Source: Phyllobacteriaceae bacterium UBA1940 (GTDB lineage Bacteria; Pseudomonadota; Alphaproteobacteria; Rhizobiales; Rhizobiaceae). From it: a DNA stretch of 64,000 nucleotides. Location: the NCBI GenBank assembly GCA_002336975.1, contig DDFA01000048.1, forward strand, positions 1 through 64,000, in the 5' to 3' direction. The notes under the pieces were generated by a model. The model was not told where the DNA came from, did not search any database, and saw only the letters and a program-made list of their open reading frames with translations. This document shows, in pieces, positions 56,511 to 64,000 of the stretch. Both the position numbers and the translations under genes were made by a program. Position 1 is the stretch's first letter. Each line of letters opens with the position of its first letter.

Positions 56511-56900
56511 ATGAGCAGGGGCATAGTGGTCCGGGAGGCGCATTTCCCGGGCCGTGCGCCGATCGATGCTTACGGAAACGGCGGCTTCCGCTTTGCCGAC
56601 ATGTCGCATCGCGGCTCTATCCAGTGCCTGCCGTCCGGCATCCACGGCTGGCAGCCTGCCGATCCGCACAATATCGGCGCGGCCGATCTCTCCCGCGTGC
56701 TCGACGAAGCCGCCGACATCGAGGTTCTGCTGGTCGGCACGGGCCCTGAGTTGAAGCGGTTGCCGGCCGAATTGCGCGAGCAGTTGCGCGCCGCCGGCGT
56801 CAAGGTCGACTCGATGTCGACGGGCGCGGCGCTGCGCACCTACAATGTGCTGCTGGCCGAAAACCGCCAGGTCGCTGCCTGTCTCGTGGCTGTCGACTGA
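56511..56900 (+). CDS. Mth938/DUF498 protein (NDUFAF3-like)
   Basis: 129-residue protein of the Mth938-like (DUF498) family: IDAYGNGGFRFADMSHRGS near the N-terminus, LLVGTGPELKRLP, then DSMSTGAALRTYNVLLAENR. The human relative NDUFAF3 is an assembly factor of respiratory complex I. It lies 4 nt after secDF and 8 nt before the squalene-synthase-like gene, whose human relative NDUFAF6 has a related role. A membrane-insertion or complex I assembly role is inferred from that context. Confidence 0.9.
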   Translation: MSRGIVVREAHFPGRAPIDAYGNGGFRFADMSHRGSIQCLPSGIHGWQPADPHNIGAADLSRVLDEAADIEVLLVGTGPELKRLPAELREQLRAAGVKVDSMSTGAALRTYNVLLAENRQVAACLVAVD

Positions 56901-56908
56901 TCCCGCCG

Positions 56909-57739
56909 ATGCGACACACGACCCTGATCGACGATGTGCGGCGGCTCGACCACGACCGCTTCCTGTCCTTGCTCTATGCGCCGCAGGACAGGCGCGATGC
57001 GCTGGCCGCGCTCTATGCCTTCAATGCCGAACTCGCCACAATCCGCGACCGGGCGCGCGAGGCGCTGCCTGGCGAGGTGCGCATCCAGTGGTGGCGCGAT
57101 CTGCTGGCCTCCGGCAATGAAGACGCAGCCGGCGGGCATCCGCTGGCGACGTCCCTGTTGCGCGCCATCCGTCAGCACCGGCTGCCGCTCTCCGCATTCG
57201 ACAACATGCTCGATGCGCGTGTCTTCGACCTCTATGACGACGCCATGCCCTCGCGCGGCGACCTTGAAGGTTATCTCGGCGAAACCGCGTCGGCGCTGAT
57301 CCATCTGTGCTGCCTGGTGCTTGACCCGGAGAAAGCGATGCAGGCGGCGGATCTCTCCGGTCATGCCGGCTGCGCCCAGGGGATCGCCGGGCTGTTGCGC
57401 CTGCTGCCGCTGCACAAGGCGCGCGGCCAGTGCTACGTGCCCGCCGAAATCCTCGCCGCAGCTGGAACCAGCCGTGACGGCCTTTTCAAGGACAAGGCCG
57501 CGGCAGGCAGGGTGGTGGCGCAGATGATCGCCCTTGGCCGCGAGCACTGGAAGGCGTTTGCATCCAATGCGGAGTCGCTGCCGCCGCTGCTGCGGCCGGC
57601 GTTCCTGCCGGCCGGCCTCGCGCCCGGCTATCTGGACGCAGTGCAGCGCAGCGGCGGCGAGGCGATCGAGCATCCAGCCGACATGTCGCCGCTGCGCAAG
57701 CAGGCGACGGTGTTTTATCGCGCGACACGCGGATGGTGA
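56909..57739 (+). CDS. Squalene/phytoene synthase-like protein (NDUFAF6-like)
   Basis: 276-residue all-helical protein with the trans-isoprenyl synthase fold (FNAELATIRDRAREALPGEV, RIQWWRDLL, GHAGCAQGIAGLLRLLP). The Asp-rich metal motif of true squalene/phytoene synthases (DDxxD after the first conserved helix) is not present, and no other carotenoid or hopanoid gene is nearby. It therefore probably belongs to the non-catalytic NDUFAF6-like branch tied to complex I assembly. Confidence 0.85.
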   Translation: MRHTTLIDDVRRLDHDRFLSLLYAPQDRRDALAALYAFNAELATIRDRAREALPGEVRIQWWRDLLASGNEDAAGGHPLATSLLRAIRQHRLPLSAFDNMLDARVFDLYDDAMPSRGDLEGYLGETASALIHLCCLVLDPEKAMQAADLSGHAGCAQGIAGLLRLLPLHKARGQCYVPAEILAAAGTSRDGLFKDKAAAGRVVAQMIALGREHWKAFASNAESLPPLLRPAFLPAGLAPGYLDAVQRSGGEAIEHPADMSPLRKQATVFYRATRGW

Positions 57740-57758
57740 CCGGACCGACGCGAATTCT

Positions 57759-57774
57759 TTGACGTAAACGTCAA
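57759..57774. promoter_or_regulatory. Palindromic operator TTGACG-N4-CGTCAA
   Basis: Perfect 6-bp dyad (TTGACG at 57759-57764, CGTCAA at 57769-57774, centre TAAA), 48 nt upstream of the next gene. It has the same arms as the site at 47368-47385. It may also span the 3' junction of the preceding operon. Confidence 0.6.
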
Positions 57775-57821
57775 TTGTGCTAGATGAATTGGGCTGGCGC
57801 GCCGCCCGAGGAATTTTTGGC

Positions 57822-58241
57822 ATGAGCCTTCCCATTCTTGTCACACTGGTCGTCGTCGGCATCACCGCCGCCGTGCTGGCCGTGCATCTGACCGGCGGGT
57901 CGAAACTGTCGATCATTCGCGATGCCGCGCATGCGCGCGACCTGTTCGCCGCCGATTTTCCCGACGAGCACACCGGCGAGGCGACGCTGACCAGCGACCG
58001 TCATTCCGCCTTCATGACCTTGCCGGGCGGCCGCACCGCCATCGTCCAGAGTTTTGGCGACGGCTTTTTTACCCGCATCGTCACCGCAGCCGACATCGCC
58101 TCGATCAGTCTGCGCGATCCCGCGATCGTCTCGATCCGGTTCCGGGATTTTACCTGGACGGGCGGACATTTTCATTTCGACCGTCCCGAAACCGCGCGCA
58201 CGGTCGGCGCGCTGCTCGGTGGCGGCAAGGCGAGGGCGTGA
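57822..58241 (+). CDS. Hypothetical membrane-anchored protein
   Basis: 139-residue protein with one N-terminal helix (about 3-25, LPILVTLVVVGITAAVLAVHL) and a soluble domain (about 30-139) with FAADFPDEHTGEATLTSD and FRDFTWTGGHFHFDRP. No family recognised. It is 1 nt from the sterol desaturase-like gene, probably one unit under the upstream dyad. A GTG at 57777 would extend the frame by 15 residues. Confidence 0.75.
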   Translation: MSLPILVTLVVVGITAAVLAVHLTGGSKLSIIRDAAHARDLFAADFPDEHTGEATLTSDRHSAFMTLPGGRTAIVQSFGDGFFTRIVTAADIASISLRDPAIVSIRFRDFTWTGGHFHFDRPETARTVGALLGGGKARA

Positions 58242-58242
58242 C

Positions 58243-59208
58243 ATGCACGACTATCATTTCCCGAAAGTCACCGAACTGGCGATCCCGTTCTTCGTCGCCG
58301 CCATCCTGCTCGAACTGTGGATGGTGCGCACCCGGCGCGCGCAAGGTTCGTTCGAGACCCGCGACACGCTGACCAGCCTGATGATGGGCACCGGCAACGT
58401 CGTCGCCGGCCTGCTGCTCGGCGCGGTCTCCTACGCCATTCTGATGTGGTTCTGGCAATTCCGCCTGGTCGATCTCGGCGCGTCGTGGTGGGTGCTGCTG
58501 ATCGCCTTCCTGATCGACGACATGCGCTATTATTTCTACCACCGTATCGCCCACCGCGTGCGCTGGGTGTGGGCCGAACACGTCAACCATCATTCCAGCC
58601 AGCACTACAATCTGTCGACGGCGCTGCGCCAGAGCTGGACCGGCCTGTTCACCGGCATGCTGGTGCTGCAGATCCCGCTGGTGCTGCTCGGCTTCCATCC
58701 GGCCGTGATCCTGTTCGTCTTCGGCTTCAATCTGGTGTGGCAGTTCTGGATCCACACCGAGGCCATCGACAAGATGCCGCGCTGGTTCGAATTCATCTTC
58801 AACACGCCGTCGCATCATCGCGTCCACCACGCCACCAATGCGCGCTATCTCGACGCCAATTACGCCGGCACGCTGATCATCTGGGACCGGATGTTCGGCA
58901 CATTCGTGCCCGAGGAACAGGCCGACAAGCCGCGCTACGGCATCGTCAAGAATCTCGGCACCTTCAATCCGCTTCGGGTGGCGTTCCACGAATATGTCGG
59001 CATCTGGAAGGACGTCACCCAGCCGGGCCTCAGTTTTGGCCAGCGGCTCCGCTATGTATTCATGCCGCCGGGCTGGAGCCATGACGGCTCGCGCGACACC
59101 ACCGAAAGCCTCAAGGCGGGATATGTGCGGCGCAATCCCGGCGAAGCCGGCAAGCCGGGGCTGCCCGCGGCTGAACCTTCGTCTGGCGGCGTTGCCCCGG
59201 CCGAATAG
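58243..59208 (+). CDS. Sterol desaturase/fatty acid hydroxylase-family membrane protein
   Basis: 321-residue membrane di-iron oxygenase-like protein. The His clusters HRIAH, HVNHHSSQH and HHRVHHATN in order are the eight-His metal site of the ERG3/fatty acid hydroxylase superfamily. There are about four helices before and between the clusters. The substrate (lipid or carotenoid-like) is unknown. The start is the ATG at 58243; the longer open frame overlaps the upstream gene. Confidence 0.88.
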   Translation: MHDYHFPKVTELAIPFFVAAILLELWMVRTRRAQGSFETRDTLTSLMMGTGNVVAGLLLGAVSYAILMWFWQFRLVDLGASWWVLLIAFLIDDMRYYFYHRIAHRVRWVWAEHVNHHSSQHYNLSTALRQSWTGLFTGMLVLQIPLVLLGFHPAVILFVFGFNLVWQFWIHTEAIDKMPRWFEFIFNTPSHHRVHHATNARYLDANYAGTLIIWDRMFGTFVPEEQADKPRYGIVKNLGTFNPLRVAFHEYVGIWKDVTQPGLSFGQRLRYVFMPPGWSHDGSRDTTESLKAGYVRRNPGEAGKPGLPAAEPSSGGVAPAE

Positions 59209-59209
59209 G

Positions 59210-60052
59210 TCAGCCGGGGATTTTTGACGGCCGCAGGTCCGCGAAGGCAGCGTCGCGTTTCGCCATTTTCGACTGGATCGCCTCCATCAGGTCGCCGGAG
59301 CGCAACATGCCGCCGTTCCAGGTGGCGATGTAGTCGAGACCGTCGGCGACGCTATGGTCGCGCGCATAGGTCAGGTTGCGCTTGATGCCGGCGATCGCCA
59401 GCGGCGAGCGCGCCGCGATCTGTCCGGCCAGGTCCAGCGCCGCGTCGCGCAGCGTCTGGGCGTCGGCATGCAGCGACGACGTCAGCCCGATCCGTCTCGC
59501 TTCCTCGGCGTCGAAACGCCGGCCGGTAAAGGCCAGTTCGGCGGCGACCGACGGCGCGATCAGTTTCGGCAGCCGCTGCAGCGTGCCGACATCGGCCGCC
59601 ATGCCGATATTGATTTCCTCGATGGCGAAATAGGCGTCGGCGCTGGCGAGGCGAATGTCGCAGGCGGTGATCATGTCGATGCCGCCGCCGATGCACGCGC
59701 CGTGGATCGCCGCGATCACCGGGAATCTGGCGCGCTCGATCGCCGAAAAACTGTCCTGCAGCTTGAGGATCACCTCGCGGAACGCATAGGCGGCGCGGCC
59801 GGGCTCATCTTTGAAAAGTGCCGCCAGATTGCCGAAGGTCGACAGGTCCATGCCGCTGGTGAAGTGTTTGCCGGCGCCCGTCACCACCGCGGCGCGGACC
59901 GACTGGTCGGCCGAAAGCTCGCCGAGCAGCCGCGGCAGGTCGACCCAGAAATCCGGCGACATGGCGTTGGCCCTGTCGGGCTTGTTCATGACGATTTCGG
60001 CCACCGCGCCGTGGCGGCGAACCTCGAAGAAGGAGGAGGCGAGGGTGGTCAT
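59210..60052 (-). CDS. Crotonase/enoyl-CoA hydratase-isomerase family protein
   Basis: 280-residue crotonase-fold enzyme acting on acyl-CoA. The oxyanion hole segments are GKHFTSGMDLS and HGACIGGGIDMI. The pattern with Asp/Glu around DVGTLQRLP resembles dienoyl-CoA isomerases (ECH1). It starts 4 nt after the trmFO stop on the same strand. The substrate is not readable. Confidence 0.9.
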   Translation of the reverse strand: MTTLASSFFEVRRHGAVAEIVMNKPDRANAMSPDFWVDLPRLLGELSADQSVRAAVVTGAGKHFTSGMDLSTFGNLAALFKDEPGRAAYAFREVILKLQDSFSAIERARFPVIAAIHGACIGGGIDMITACDIRLASADAYFAIEEINIGMAADVGTLQRLPKLIAPSVAAELAFTGRRFDAEEARRIGLTSSLHADAQTLRDAALDLAGQIAARSPLAIAGIKRNLTYARDHSVADGLDYIATWNGGMLRSGDLMEAIQSKMAKRDAAFADLRPSKIPG

Positions 60053-60056
60053 GATC

Positions 60057-61481
60057 CTACTCCGCAGCTTGAACCGCAGGCTCGACCCCCAGCCAGGCCC
60101 GGCAGTCGGCGAGCGCGCGGCGCGTCATCGCCTTCTTCTTCGCCACCGACTTGTCCTTGCCGCGGAACCGGCCCTCGAAATCGTCGGGTTTCAGCTTTGT
60201 CCCCGGCGCCAGCGGCGGGAACAGGCCGAAATTGACGTTCATCGGCTGGAACGAACGCTTGCCCGGCTCGTCGTCGGAGGTGATGTGGCCGCCGGTGATG
60301 TGGCCGAGCAGCGCCCCGAACGCGGTCGTTGGCGGCGGCGGCGAGGGTGAGCGGCCAAGCGCCTGCGCGGCCGCGAAACGGCCGGCCAACAGGCCGATCG
60401 CGGCCGACTCGACATAACCCTCGCAGCCGGTGATCTGGCCGGCAAAGCGCAGGCCGGGCCGCGACTTCAGTTGCAGGTCGGGCCCCAGCAATGTCGGGGA
60501 ATTGATGTAGGTGTTGCGGTGCAGCCCGCCCAGCCGGGCGAACTCAGCGTTCTCCAGCCCCGGAATGGTGCGGAAGATGCGCACCTGCTCGCCATGCTTC
60601 AGCTTGGTCTGGAAGCCGACCATGTTGTAGAGCGTGCCCAGCGCATTGTCTTGCCTGAGCTGCACCACCGCATAGGGCTTGACTGTCGGATTGTGCGCGT
60701 TGGTCAGGCCCATCGGCTTCATCGGCCCGTGCCGCAGCGTTTCGACGCCGCGCTCCGCCATCACCTCGACCGGCAGGCAGCCGTCGAAATAGGGCGTGCC
60801 TTCCCACTGCTTGAACTCGGTCTTGGCGCCGGCGTTCAACGCCTCGACAAAGGCCAGATACTGCTCCTTGTCCATCGGCAGGTTGACATAATCCTTGCCG
60901 GTGCCGCCGGGACCAACCTTGTCGTAGCGCGACTGGAACCACGCGACGTTCATGTCGATCGTGTCGAAATGGACAATCGGCGCGATCGCGTCGAAAAACG
61001 CCAGCGCATCCGCGCCGGTTTCGCTGGCAATGGCGCTGGCGAGCGTCGCGGCAGTCAGCGGGCCGGTGGCGATAATCGTCTGTTTCCAGTCGCTTGGCGG
61101 CAGGCCTTGAATCACTTCGCGACGGATCTCGATCAGCGGATGGGCCTCTAACCTCGCTGTCACCGCGTCCGAAAATCCGTCGCGGTCGACCGCCAGCGCC
61201 CCGCCGGCCGGCACCTGGTTTGCGTCGCCGCACGCCATGATCAGCGAGCCGGCCAGCCGCATCTCGGCGTGCAGCAGCCCCACCGCATTGGTCTCGGCGT
61301 CGTCGGAACGGAATGAATTGGAGCAGACCAGTTCGGCCAGCCCGTCGGTCTTGTGCGCGTCGGTGCCCTGGACGCCGCGCATTTCGTGCAGGACGACGCG
61401 CACCCCAGCGGACGCCGCCTGCCAGGCCGCTTCGGAGCCGGCGAGACCGCCGCCGACGATGTGAATTGGTTCGCTTGACAT
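60057..61481 (-). CDS. trmFO: TrmFO: folate/FAD-dependent tRNA(uracil-54) methyltransferase
   Basis: 474-residue flavoprotein that methylates U54 of tRNA with methylenetetrahydrofolate as carbon donor. It has the N-terminal FAD loop [27 protein letters not shown], and the C-terminal [20 protein letters not shown] and NFGLFPP motifs. This GidA-like group uses a nucleophilic Cys. The start is the ATG at 61481 ([12 protein letters not shown]); a longer frame to 61532 exists. Confidence 0.95.
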   Translation of the reverse strand: MSSEPIHIVGGGLAGSEAAWQAASAGVRVVLHEMRGVQGTDAHKTDGLAELVCSNSFRSDDAETNAVGLLHAEMRLAGSLIMACGDANQVPAGGALAVDRDGFSDAVTARLEAHPLIEIRREVIQGLPPSDWKQTIIATGPLTAATLASAIASETGADALAFFDAIAPIVHFDTIDMNVAWFQSRYDKVGPGGTGKDYVNLPMDKEQYLAFVEALNAGAKTEFKQWEGTPYFDGCLPVEVMAERGVETLRHGPMKPMGLTNAHNPTVKPYAVVQLRQDNALGTLYNMVGFQTKLKHGEQVRIFRTIPGLENAEFARLGGLHRNTYINSPTLLGPDLQLKSRPGLRFAGQITGCEGYVESAAIGLLAGRFAAAQALGRSPSPPPPTTAFGALLGHITGGHITSDDEPGKRSFQPMNVNFGLFPPLAPGTKLKPDDFEGRFRGKDKSVAKKKAMTRRALADCRAWLGVEPAVQAAE

Positions 61482-61590
61482 GTGTCTCACATAAAGAAAT
61501 TGGGGTTTGCCGGCAACGCCAAACGCCGCCATTGCAGGAGTAACGCCGGGACGCTACTAGATGGGCATCGACGGTCTTCGGCAGCGCATC

Positions 61591-62187
61591 ATGAATCGAC
61601 GTTTGGGATTTTTTGCGGCCATCTCGATGGCTGTCGCCGGTTGCACAAGTTCCTCGTCCAACAATGCGGCGGTGCTCGCCGGCAGCGGCGTGACGCAACT
61701 GGTCGTTTGCCACGGTTTCGATTGCCGCAATCGCACCACACTGGCGCTCGGCGGCGCGGACGCCAGGAAATTCGCCTCGATCATGTCGGGCTCGTCGTCG
61801 GCGGCGGCCGAACGGACCGCCATCGGACGCGCCATCGCCTATTTCGAGCAGCGGTCGACCCAGGCCGTCGGCGTCAAGGACGAGCCCAAGTCGGACATCT
61901 CCCAGTCAGGCCGCCGGGGCCAGATGGATTGCATCGACGAATCGACCAATTCGCGCACGCTGCTGCGCTATCTCGAATCGCGCGGACTGCTGAAATTCCA
62001 CAAGGTTCTCGGCAATGTGTCGCGCGGCTTCTTCGCCGACGGCCGCTACCCGCATTCGACCGCGGTGGTTCAGGATGCGAGCGGCGAGAAATGGGCCGTC
62101 GACAGCTGGTACGAGCCGGCCGGCGGGACGCCTGACATCATGTTGTTGTCGCAATGGCTGAAGCGCGGCGTCATGGGCGTGCGCTGA
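61591..62187 (+). CDS. Hypothetical lipoprotein
   Basis: 198-residue protein. A lipoprotein signal (MNRRLGFFAAISMAVAGC, lipidated Cys at 18) is followed by a Ser-rich linker and a domain with two conserved-looking Cys (VVCHGFDC) and DCIDESTNSRTLL. It is found in rhizobia in similar form, to my memory, with no known role. The start at 61591 is chosen for the lipobox spacing; an ATG at 61561 is in frame. It is divergent from trmFO. Confidence 0.75.
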   Translation: MNRRLGFFAAISMAVAGCTSSSSNNAAVLAGSGVTQLVVCHGFDCRNRTTLALGGADARKFASIMSGSSSAAAERTAIGRAIAYFEQRSTQAVGVKDEPKSDISQSGRRGQMDCIDESTNSRTLLRYLESRGLLKFHKVLGNVSRGFFADGRYPHSTAVVQDASGEKWAVDSWYEPAGGTPDIMLLSQWLKRGVMGVR

Positions 62188-62230
62188 CGGCGACGTCGGT
62201 CCGCGATTCGCGTCAACCGAGCCCTGAAAC

Positions 62231-62270
62231 GCGAAACACCCGCCGGGGGAGGAGATCCGGCGGGTGTCGC
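62231..62270 (-). ncRNA. CcsR/cuckoo-type hairpin C
   Basis: Stem ACACCCGCCGG (62236-62246) / CCGGCGGGTGT (62257-62267), extended by GCG/CGC across a two-base bulge. On the minus strand the 10-nt loop reads ATCTCCTCCC. It is the third and last of a tandem series downstream of the DUF1127 gene and the most stable, so it may also end the transcript. Confidence 0.7.
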
Positions 62271-62278
62271 TTGTAACA

Positions 62279-62309
62279 AGCCGCGTTCGGGAGGAGGTGA
62301 ACAGCGGCT
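62279..62309 (-). ncRNA. CcsR/cuckoo-type hairpin B
   Basis: Two-part stem: GCCGC (62280-62284) / GCGGC (62304-62308) and GTTC (62285-62288) / GAAC (62299-62302), with one bulged base. The minus-strand loop is ACCTCCTCCC, identical to that of hairpin A although the stems differ. The loop complements the Shine-Dalgarno consensus, the hallmark of CcsR small RNAs. Confidence 0.75.
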
Positions 62310-62312
62310 CTA

Positions 62313-62348
62313 TCTCGATTGGCCTGGGAGGAGGTAGGCCGGTCGAGA
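62313..62348 (-). ncRNA. CcsR/cuckoo-type hairpin A
   Basis: Upper stem GGCCT (62321-62325) / AGGCC (62336-62340), lower stem TCTCGA/TCGAGA (62313-62318 and 62343-62348) with a 2x2 internal mismatch on the minus strand. The minus-strand loop is ACCTCCTCCC. It begins 12 nt after the DUF1127 stop. Confidence 0.75.
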
Positions 62349-62360
62349 ATTCATGCTACG

Positions 62361-62501
62361 TCAGACTGCCTTGCGGGCGACGTAGGGAATTTCGCTGCGA
62401 TTGATGCCCAGGTCGGACAGTTCGCGGTTCGACAGGCGGTTCAGCTCGGAGACGGTCTCGCGGTAGCGGCGCCAGTTGCGGTAGTTGCGGATGATGTTCA
62501 T
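62361..62501 (-). CDS. DUF1127 small basic protein
   Basis: 46-residue Arg-rich protein: a basic N-terminus (RNYRNWRRYRET) and the DUF1127 motif VSELNRLSNRELSDLGINRS. Such small proteins bind RNA in alphaproteobacteria; the Rhodobacter sphaeroides homologue (CcaF1) is co-transcribed with CcsR small RNAs and influences their processing. The three CCTCCTCCC hairpins directly downstream reproduce that arrangement. The ATG at 62501 begins the domain; the upstream frame extends to 62606 without a ribosome site. Confidence 0.9.
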   Translation of the reverse strand: MNIIRNYRNWRRYRETVSELNRLSNRELSDLGINRSEIPYVARKAV

Positions 62502-62554
62502 TATCGGTCTCGTTTCGTCTTTGCTTCTGAATTCGTCAATTCTTGTATGAGCTG

Positions 62555-62584
62555 AAGATAGGTCGGGCCGTTCCCGCTTTGAAG
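62555..62584 (-). promoter_or_regulatory. Possible RpoH-type promoter of the DUF1127-small RNA unit
   Basis: On the minus strand CTTCAA (62579-62584) lies 16 nt before CCTATCTT (62555-62562). This resembles the alphaproteobacterial heat-shock sigma pattern CTTGAA-N17-CCTATNT, with one mismatch in the -35. It is about 54 nt upstream of the DUF1127 start. Confidence 0.35.
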
Positions 62585-62725
62585 AGGTAATGTTGCATGA
62601 CAGCATTGCAGATTGTGCATTGCAACATTAACGAGACCTTAATGTGCGGCGACGGCTTGACCACCGTCGAGAAATCGCCGTTTTGTTGACAAGGCTTGAC
62701 GTCGGCGGGAGCCGGGAGGAAGCAG

Positions 62726-63820
62726 GTGGCCTATCTCGATAAACTTGGCGCTGACGTCGCCAGATGGCAGGGCAAGGGGTTGCTGAGCGCCGAGCAGGCG
62801 TCGATCCTCGTCGCCGAAGCGCGCGACAATCATCGCTCCGGCATCGGCATCGGCTCGGTGCTGGCGATTCTTGCCGGCCTGTTGCTGGCCGCGGCGATCC
62901 TCATCTTCATCGCGGCGAACTGGGAGGCGATCCCGCGGCTCTGGCGGGTCGCGGCGCTGTTTGCGCTGCTCGCGGCGAGCTATCTCGGCGGCGCGCTTCT
63001 CAAGCTCAACGGGCAGGACGGCTTTGCCGAATCCGCCTGGCTGGTGGGCGCCGCGACCTTCGGCGGCGCGATCGCGCTGATCGGCCAGATGTACCACATG
63101 AGCGGCGACGAGACCCAGGCGATCCTGGTCTGGTGCCTCGGCGCGGCGGTTGCCGCGGCGGCGCTCCGCTCGCCGGCGCTGACCATCGCCGCGGTGGTGC
63201 TGGCGATGCTGTGGGGCGTGTGGCCGGCCTACAGTATTTTCCGGTTCGACGCGCCGCTCGGCTATTTGCCGCTCGCCGCAGCGCTGTGGGCCATCGCCAT
63301 GTGGACCCGGTCGATCTCGGCGCGATACCTGATCCTGCTGTCGCTGATCCCCTATGCGATCCTGCTCTACTTGCAGCACGACAATATCGTTCTCCTTATT
63401 GCGCTGACCCTTGTCTCGGCAGGCTTGTTCGCCGCGGTGATCCTTGCCGGCGACATGGTGGAACAACTGATCGGGCTCGGCGGCGGATTGGCGTCGGTCG
63501 CGCTGATCGGCGTCTTTTCGGGACTGGTGGCGCTGCAGGCCGTGTTCGCCGACACGGGTCATTTTCTCTGGCTGTCGATCGTCGCGCTGGCGGCGTCGAT
63601 TGCGGCGCTTGCCTACGGCGGCCGGCTTGGCCGCGGCGTCAGGTGGCTGGCCTACGCCGCCTTCGCCGTCGAAATCGCGCTGATCTATCTGCAGACCGTC
63701 GGTTCGATGCTTGGCACCGCCGGGTTCTTCCTTGTCGCCGCGCTTGGCCTGGGCCTGCTGGCGTTCTTCATCATCCGCATCGAGCGGCGAATGGCCGTAT
63801 CGGCGCAGGGAGGTTCGTGA
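62726..63820 (+). CDS. DUF2157 domain membrane protein
   Basis: 364-residue polytopic protein with about eleven helices. The N-terminal soluble segment (about 1-45, WQGKGLLSAEQASILVAE) is the DUF2157 signature, followed by SVLAILAGLLLAAAILIFIA. Function unknown. It is typically next to a GDYXXLXY-domain gene, as here. The start is a GTG at 62726 with GGGAGGA about 5-6 nt upstream; an ATG does not fit. The stop overlaps the next start (TGATG). Confidence 0.88.
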   Translation: MAYLDKLGADVARWQGKGLLSAEQASILVAEARDNHRSGIGIGSVLAILAGLLLAAAILIFIAANWEAIPRLWRVAALFALLAASYLGGALLKLNGQDGFAESAWLVGAATFGGAIALIGQMYHMSGDETQAILVWCLGAAVAAAALRSPALTIAAVVLAMLWGVWPAYSIFRFDAPLGYLPLAAALWAIAMWTRSISARYLILLSLIPYAILLYLQHDNIVLLIALTLVSAGLFAAVILAGDMVEQLIGLGGGLASVALIGVFSGLVALQAVFADTGHFLWLSIVALAASIAALAYGGRLGRGVRWLAYAAFAVEIALIYLQTVGSMLGTAGFFLVAALGLGLLAFFIIRIERRMAVSAQGGS

Positions 63821-64000
63821 TGCGTCGCCCGTCCGTTCTGATCATCGCCGCCGCGGTCGTCGCCGCCTTGCAGATCGGTTTCCTCGCCTGGACGATTTCG
63901 ACCCGCGCGTCTGTCCTGCGCGACGGCCGCGAAGTGGTGCTCAAGGTCGAGCCGATTGACCCGCGCGACCTGCTGCGCGGCGACTATGTCACCCTTGGCT
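63820..64000 (+). CDS. GDYXXLXY-domain protein (5' part only)
   Basis: The first 60 codons are in the window; the gene continues beyond the right edge. Residues 6-26 form a signal or anchor helix (VLIIAAAVVAALQIGFLAW). Around residue 45 the sequence reads PIDPRDLLRGDYVTLG, the family's defining GDYxxL motif. It is coupled to the DUF2157 gene by the overlap of its ATG with the upstream TGA. Confidence 0.85.
   Translation, partial: MRRPSVLIIAAAVVAALQIGFLAWTISTRASVLRDGREVVLKVEPIDPRDLLRGDYVTLG

Noticed and set aside
56909..57739. Phytoene or squalene synthase in carotenoid or hopanoid synthesis
   Set aside because: The Asp-rich metal-binding motif is missing and there are no pathway genes nearby; the secDF context fits the NDUFAF6-like branch.
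62231..62348. Reading the three hairpins as plus-strand structures with Shine-Dalgarno-like GGGAGGAGG loops
   Set aside because: No open frame begins just after any of them on the plus strand, and the DUF1127 gene and the known CcsR architecture point to the minus strand. Plus-strand folding remains possible for hairpin A, where two G-U pairs replace mismatches.

Overview
The window is GC-rich (about 64 percent by eye) and densely coded. It looks like the chromosome of an alphaproteobacterium of the order Hyphomicrobiales (Rhizobiales), probably a Phyllobacteriaceae member near Mesorhizobium or Aminobacter. The grounds are the lpiA(mprF)-acvB pair, a single-chain SecDF, the block serS-surE-pcm-LysM/M23-DUF815-yajC-secDF, a DUF1289/retropepsin/CobT-like neighbourhood, TrmFO, and rhizobial-type palindromic repeats. 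The family placement is inference; there is no rRNA gene, only one tRNA (Val-CAC), and no CRISPR array or intact mobile element.

Layout. 1-9.1 kb: envelope stress and surface genes (DegP-type protease, MprF lysyl-phosphatidylglycerol synthase/flippase with its AcvB/VirJ partner, a DUF1003 membrane protein, a Tat-exported metallophosphoesterase, two exported proteins). 9.4-18 kb: a LysR regulator divergent from a seven-gene operon holding a complete polyamine-type ABC importer, a class III aminotransferase, a BKACE beta-keto acid cleavage enzyme and an acetylpolyamine amidohydrolase. 18-19 kb: a scar of decayed genes (oxidoreductase start, Tn3-type transposase tail, tyrosine integrase) and two perfect palindromes, ending at dusA, a known integration target. 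20-31 kb: TauE/SafE permease, retropepsin-like protease, DUF1289, a CobT homologue lacking family signatures, a membrane histidine kinase, DNA repair genes, an Lrp regulator, and a polar amino acid importer with two binding proteins but no ATPase. 32-37 kb: molybdenum cofactor genes mobB, mobA and moaA mixed with two exporters. 37.7-43.5 kb: a MarR regulator with a double operator, hydrolase, rhodanese, BASS transporter, L,D-transpeptidase, tRNA-Val and gph.

43.6-64 kb is mostly housekeeping: rpiA, DUF2059, gor, serS, surE, pcm, a NlpD-like lipoprotein, a DUF815 ATPase, yajC, secDF, relatives of two mitochondrial complex I assembly factors, a sterol desaturase-like protein, a crotonase and trmFO. 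Near the right end a DUF1127 micro-gene is followed on its own strand by three hairpins whose 10-nt loops all carry CUCCUCCC. This is the architecture of the CcsR ('cuckoo') anti-Shine-Dalgarno small RNAs of alphaproteobacteria. The window ends inside a GDYXXLXY-domain gene.

Most notable for follow-up: the three-hairpin small-RNA locus, the transport/deamination/BKACE operon (which can be read as a pathway for an acetylated diamino acid such as N-acetyl-beta-lysine), the CobT-like protein without catalytic motifs, and palindromic operators shared by unlinked genes.
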